From assembly GCA_007121485.1 (NCBI GenBank), contig SKKM01000181.1:1-8017 (forward strand): a stretch of DNA of 8,017 bases. The letters run 5' to 3'. The translations under genes and the position numbers were made by a program. This DNA is from Wenzhouxiangella sp. GTDB taxonomy: Bacteria > Pseudomonadota > Gammaproteobacteria > Xanthomonadales > Wenzhouxiangellaceae. Below the pieces are notes generated by a model. The model was not told the origin of the DNA. It saw only the letters and a list, made by a program, of their open reading frames with translations, and did no database searches. Position 1 is the stretch's first letter, and the number at the start of each line of letters is the position of its first letter. This document shows positions 5,109 through 8,017 of the stretch, piece after piece.

Positions 5109-5894
5109 ATGGGCATGCTGGAAGGTAAGAAAGCGCTGATCGTCGGGGTGGCCAGCGCACGCTCGATCGCCTGGGGAATCGCCGAGGCCATGCATCGGGA
5201 AGGTGCGAGCCTGGCCTTCACCTACCAGAACGAAAAGCTCAAGTCGCGCGTCGACACCATTGCCGAGCAGACCCAGTCCAATCTGGTGCTGCCGCTGGAC
5301 GTCACCAGCGACGAACAGATTGCCGCCGTGTTCGAAGCCATCGGGAGCGCCTGGGGCGGTCTGGACATCATTGTCCATGCGGTCGGTTTCGCACCGCGGG
5401 AGCAGCTGGAGGGCGAGTTTGCCGACGTGGTCGACCGCGAGGGCTTCCGCATTGCCCACGACATCTCGGCCTACAGCTTCCCGGCGCTGGCGCGTGCCGC
5501 CAGGCCGCTGATGCAGGGACGCCAGGGCGCCCTGCTGACCCTGAGCTACCTGGGCGCGATCCGGGCCATGCCCAGCTACAACGTCATGGGCCTGGCCAAG
5601 GCCTCTCTGGAGGCTTCGGTACGCTACCTGGCCCATGGACTTGGGCCGGACGGCATCCGCGTCAACGCGATCTCGGCCGGGCCGATCAAGACCCTGGCCG
5701 CGGCGGGCATCCCGAAATTCCGCGCCATGCTGGACCACGTCGAGCGCACCGCGCCGCTGCGGCGCAGTGTTTCGATCGAGGATGTGGGGAATGTCGCCGC
5801 CTTCCTGTGTTCGGACCTGGCCGCCGGCGTCACCGGCGAGATCACCTATGTCGACGCCGGCTACAACATTGTCGGCATGGCCGGCCTGGAGTAG
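5109..5894 (+). CDS. fabI: Enoyl-[acyl-carrier-protein] reductase FabI
   Basis: The 261-residue product is almost the length of E. coli FabI (262) and alignable by eye over its full length. It reduces trans-2-enoyl-ACP with NADH, the last step of each elongation round in type II fatty acid synthesis in the cytoplasm. Visible signatures are the nucleotide-binding GVASARSIAWGIA (residues 13-25), AMHREGASLAFTYQ, HAVGFAP with G93, and the active site SYLGAIRAMPSYNVMGLAK with Y147, Y157 and K164. RVNAISAGPIKTLAA and VTGEITYVDAGY follow. Residues equivalent to E. coli G93, M159 and F203 (here G93, M160, F204), where triclosan-resistance changes map, are unchanged, so ordinary inhibitor sensitivity is expected. 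It diverges from the FMN reductase gene with its own promoter and converges with ppiD. Confidence 0.97.
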   Translation: MGMLEGKKALIVGVASARSIAWGIAEAMHREGASLAFTYQNEKLKSRVDTIAEQTQSNLVLPLDVTSDEQIAAVFEAIGSAWGGLDIIVHAVGFAPREQLEGEFADVVDREGFRIAHDISAYSFPALARAARPLMQGRQGALLTLSYLGAIRAMPSYNVMGLAKASLEASVRYLAHGLGPDGIRVNAISAGPIKTLAAAGIPKFRAMLDHVERTAPLRRSVSIEDVGNVAAFLCSDLAAGVTGEITYVDAGYNIVGMAGLE

Positions 5895-5908
5895 CGCGAC
5901 CCAGGCCG
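5882..5908. terminator. Hairpin spanning the fabI stop codon
   Basis: CGGCCTGG (5882-5889) pairs perfectly with CCAGGCCG (5901-5908), leaving an 11-nt loop that contains the TAG stop (5892-5894). No T-tract follows, so it is not a classical intrinsic terminator. It may protect the 3' end or assist Rho-dependent termination. Confidence 0.35.
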
Positions 5909-5922
5909 ATCGGGGCGCCTGC

Positions 5923-5940
5923 CCGGCGGAATCCCGCCGG
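5923..5940. terminator. Hairpin between convergent fabI and ppiD
   Basis: CCGGCGG (5923-5929) and CCGCCGG (5934-5940) form a 7-bp all-GC stem with an AATC loop in the 48-bp gap. Being symmetric, it could act on both converging transcripts. The lack of a U-tract on either strand lowers confidence in intrinsic termination. Confidence 0.45.
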
Positions 5941-5942
5941 CC

Positions 5943-7847
5943 TCAGATGCGGTCTTCGACCACCCGGATGCGCGTGTTGGCGCGCAGATAGGCGAGCAGT
6001 CCTTCGACCTCTTCGTTCACCCGCCCGATCAGGATCTGCTGCCGGGCCAGCTGCCGTTCCTGCTCGCTGGCCAGCACCGGGTTGCCGGGCTGGACCGATT
6101 CCAGGCGAACCAGGGCAAAGCCGTCCACGCGCGGCAGGACATGCAGGGTCGGCGTTTCACCCGGCGCCGGCAGTCGGAACAGGCCGCTGAGAAAATCGGG
6201 GCCTTGCAGGAAATCGAAGCGACGGAGTTCCGGGTGCTCCGAAAACACCAGCCCTTCGTCGGTCTCGGCCAGTTCGGCCAGCGAAACGCCGGCATCCAGC
6301 ACCTCGGCGCGCAGCGTCTCGGCCCGCGCACGGGCGGCGTCGCGGGCCTTGCGCTCGGCCAGGAGTTCGCGAATTTCGTCGGCGACATCGTCCAGCGGAC
6401 GCGGCTCTGCCGGGTAGTGTTGATCGAGCTTGATCACCACCATCCGGTTGCGGTCGACCTCCAGGGGATCCGAAACGGTGCCGTCGAGCAGGACCATGTC
6501 GGAAAAGGCAGCGTCGACCACCTGACGGTAGCCGGCGACCCCGTCACCGCCTGCGCGGCTGACAGGACCGGCGCTGCGGATTTCCAGGCCCAGCTCCAAA
6601 GCCAGCGGCTCCAGCGTGGAGTCGTCGGCGAACACCAGGTCGACCAGGCGCTCGGACAGTTCGATGTAGAGGTCCTCGGCCTCGCGCTCGCGGAAATCCG
6701 CCAGGATCTCATCGCGCGCTTCCTCGAAACTCATGCCCTCGGGCTCGCGGACAGCGTCGAGCTGGATCAGGTGCCAGCCAAACGACGTCCTGACCGGTGC
6801 CGAGACTTCCCCGGTCAGGGTCAGATCGAACAATGCATCCTCAAAGGCCTCTACCATGTCACCGGCCTCGATCCAGCCCAGTTCACCGCCTTGTGCGGCC
6901 GAACCCGGGTCGTCGGAATACTCGCGCGCCAGTTCGGCAAAGGACTCGCCATCCAGAAGGCGGTCGAACAGCGTCTGCGCCAGCGCCTCGGTTTCGGCCT
7001 CATCGCGCTCGGCAGTCACTTCGAGCAGGATGTGCGAGGCCTGCCTCAACTCGGGAGTCAGGAAACGCTGACGGGCCGCGTCGTAGCGCTGCCGCAGTTC
7101 CTCTTCCGACAGCTGGGCATCGGCAGTCATGGCCACGGTGTCCAGTTCGACGTAAAGAATGCTGACCTCTTCGGTGGTCAGGAACCGGGACAGGTTGTCC
7201 TCGTAGTAGGCCAGAACGTCGTCGTCGCCGACGACGATCTCTTCCTCGAACAGCGCCGCCGGCACTTCGATCATGCTGATGCGCCGGGTTTCGTTCTGAA
7301 GACTCAGCATGCGGTCGATCTCGGTCTGAGTCACGATGGTGGAGGAGGCCACGCTGCTCGGCAGCATCCGCATCAGCAGATCCTCGCGCAGATCACGCTC
7401 GAAGGCGCGCGGGGTCAAGCCGGAAGCCCGCAAGGCCTGCTGGTACAACTCGGGTTCGAAGCGACCGTCGATCTGGAAGGCGGGAACCTGTCTGATCAGG
7501 TCGACCAGCATGTCGGCACTGATCACCAGGCCAAGTGACTCGGCATGCTGGCGCAGCAGCACCTCGTCGATCATGCCCTCCAGGTGCTGGCGCCGAACGA
7601 CGGGCTGGTTGGTCGCTATCTCGTCGTAGGCTGCGCCCTGCTGCTGGCGCAATTCGGCGCGAAATCTCGCAAAGCTGGTCTGGAACTCGGATGTGCTGAT
7701 CTCGTGGTCGCCGACGGTGGCCACGGCGTCCTGCGGCACGGCACGGATGTAGCTCTCCACACCGAAGAACAGGAATGGGACGGCGAGCAAACCGAGGATG
7801 AAAATGGCAACGATGCCGGTGACGCGTTCACGAATGGCTTGCAGCAT
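5943..7847 (-). CDS. ppiD: Periplasmic chaperone / peptidyl-prolyl isomerase PpiD
   Basis: The 634-residue product matches the layout and length of PpiD (E. coli 623). It has a short cytoplasmic start MLQAIRERVTG, one membrane anchor (about residues 11-30, IVAIFILGLLAVPFLFFGV), and a large periplasmic part. A SurA-type N-terminal chaperone domain follows (about 35-200, with VATVGDHEISTSEFQ). A parvulin domain lies at about 267-364 (RQASHILL, FAELAREYSDDPGSAAQGG, LGWI, MVEAFEDALF, SFGWHLIQL), then a helical C-terminal region. It sits at the SecYEG exit and helps newly exported proteins fold. Unlike E. coli PpiD, the parvulin domain keeps the HIL and GWH histidines (H272, H359). The start fits the family, though no strong Shine-Dalgarno is seen. 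It is separated from the upstream tRNA-Asp by a strong terminator, so its promoter should lie within 7848-7900; a TTGAAC hexamer (7885-7890, minus strand) is a candidate -35 but lacks a good -10. Confidence 0.93.
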   Translation of the reverse strand: MLQAIRERVTGIVAIFILGLLAVPFLFFGVESYIRAVPQDAVATVGDHEISTSEFQTSFARFRAELRQQQGAAYDEIATNQPVVRRQHLEGMIDEVLLRQHAESLGLVISADMLVDLIRQVPAFQIDGRFEPELYQQALRASGLTPRAFERDLREDLLMRMLPSSVASSTIVTQTEIDRMLSLQNETRRISMIEVPAALFEEEIVVGDDDVLAYYEDNLSRFLTTEEVSILYVELDTVAMTADAQLSEEELRQRYDAARQRFLTPELRQASHILLEVTAERDEAETEALAQTLFDRLLDGESFAELAREYSDDPGSAAQGGELGWIEAGDMVEAFEDALFDLTLTGEVSAPVRTSFGWHLIQLDAVREPEGMSFEEARDEILADFREREAEDLYIELSERLVDLVFADDSTLEPLALELGLEIRSAGPVSRAGGDGVAGYRQVVDAAFSDMVLLDGTVSDPLEVDRNRMVVIKLDQHYPAEPRPLDDVADEIRELLAERKARDAARARAETLRAEVLDAGVSLAELAETDEGLVFSEHPELRRFDFLQGPDFLSGLFRLPAPGETPTLHVLPRVDGFALVRLESVQPGNPVLASEQERQLARQQILIGRVNEEVEGLLAYLRANTRIRVVEDRI

Positions 7848-7900
7848 GAGTGTCGGAAATGTGTGGTCGGTTGGGTGAAAAGTCGTTCAACAGGCGCTGA

Positions 7901-7929
7901 AACAAACAGGGCGCCCATCGGGCGCCCTG
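7901..7929 (-). terminator. Rho-independent terminator after tRNA-Asp
   Basis: On the minus strand a perfect 10-bp stem, CAGGGCGCCC-GAT-GGGCGCCCTG (7907-7929), is followed by TTTGTT (7901-7906). It begins 7 bp past the tRNA 3' end and ends the tRNA transcript before ppiD. Confidence 0.9.
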
Positions 7930-7936
7930 CGGGTGT

Positions 7937-8013
7937 TGGCGGAGTGGACGGGACTCGAACCCGCGACCCCCGGCGTGACAGGCCGGTATTCTAACCAACT
8001 GAACTACCACTCC
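7937..8013 (-). tRNA. tRNA-Asp (anticodon GTC)
   Basis: A complete 77-nt cloverleaf on the minus strand. Acceptor GGAGTGG pairs with CCACTCC, the D-loop contains AGTTGGTTAGA, and anticodon loop CTGTCAC gives anticodon GTC (7977-7979 on the complement). T-stem GCGGG pairs with CCCGT around TTCGAGT (one G-T pair), and CCA is encoded. Only 4 bp of upstream sequence are in the window, so its promoter, or a preceding tRNA in the same transcript, lies outside. The strong terminator follows directly. Confidence 0.97.
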
Positions 8014-8017
8014 TAAA

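Noticed and set aside
7215..7240. An inverted GTCGTCG / CGACGAC repeat as a regulatory hairpin
   Set aside because: It lies within ppiD and is explained by the codons for a VVGDDD stretch in the protein.

Overview
The window is GC-rich and densely coded, with gene families typical of a gammaproteobacterium. The FabI type, PpiD, RNase D with an HRDC domain, and the tRNA-Asp / ppiD / fabI neighbourhood fit the Xanthomonadales/Chromatiales side of the class (for example Wenzhouxiangella-like bacteria). The taxonomic placement is inferred from gene content, not from a search.

Layout from left to right. On the minus strand (about 1-2800) lies a two-gene unit. It begins with an exported protein carrying a helical region and a C-terminal formylglycine-generating-enzyme (FGE/SUMF1) fold that lacks both catalytic cysteines. 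Downstream follows a DUF4236 protein. A 164-bp divergent intergenic region (2800-2963) separates this unit from rnd (RNase D, plus strand). Next comes a tRNA-Arg(CCT) locus that has been locally duplicated. The upstream copy is broken in its T-loop by a 73-bp cluster of small hairpins and has lost its 3' end; the downstream copy is intact. A convergent NAD(P)H-dependent FMN reductase gene begins only 7 bp after that tRNA.

Further right, the FMN reductase gene diverges from fabI (enoyl-ACP reductase, the last step of each fatty acid elongation cycle). fabI converges with ppiD (inner-membrane periplasmic chaperone/peptidyl-prolyl isomerase) across 48 bp that hold two hairpins. The window ends with a minus-strand tRNA-Asp(GTC), which is followed by a strong rho-independent terminator before ppiD.

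Most of the region is housekeeping: RNA processing, tRNAs, lipid synthesis and envelope protein folding. The accessory-looking parts are the DUF4236/FGE-like pair and the rearranged tRNA-Arg locus. The most unusual structure is the tRNA-Arg duplication with its hairpin-cluster insertion. I see no CRISPR array, transposase, phage gene or recognisable defence system.
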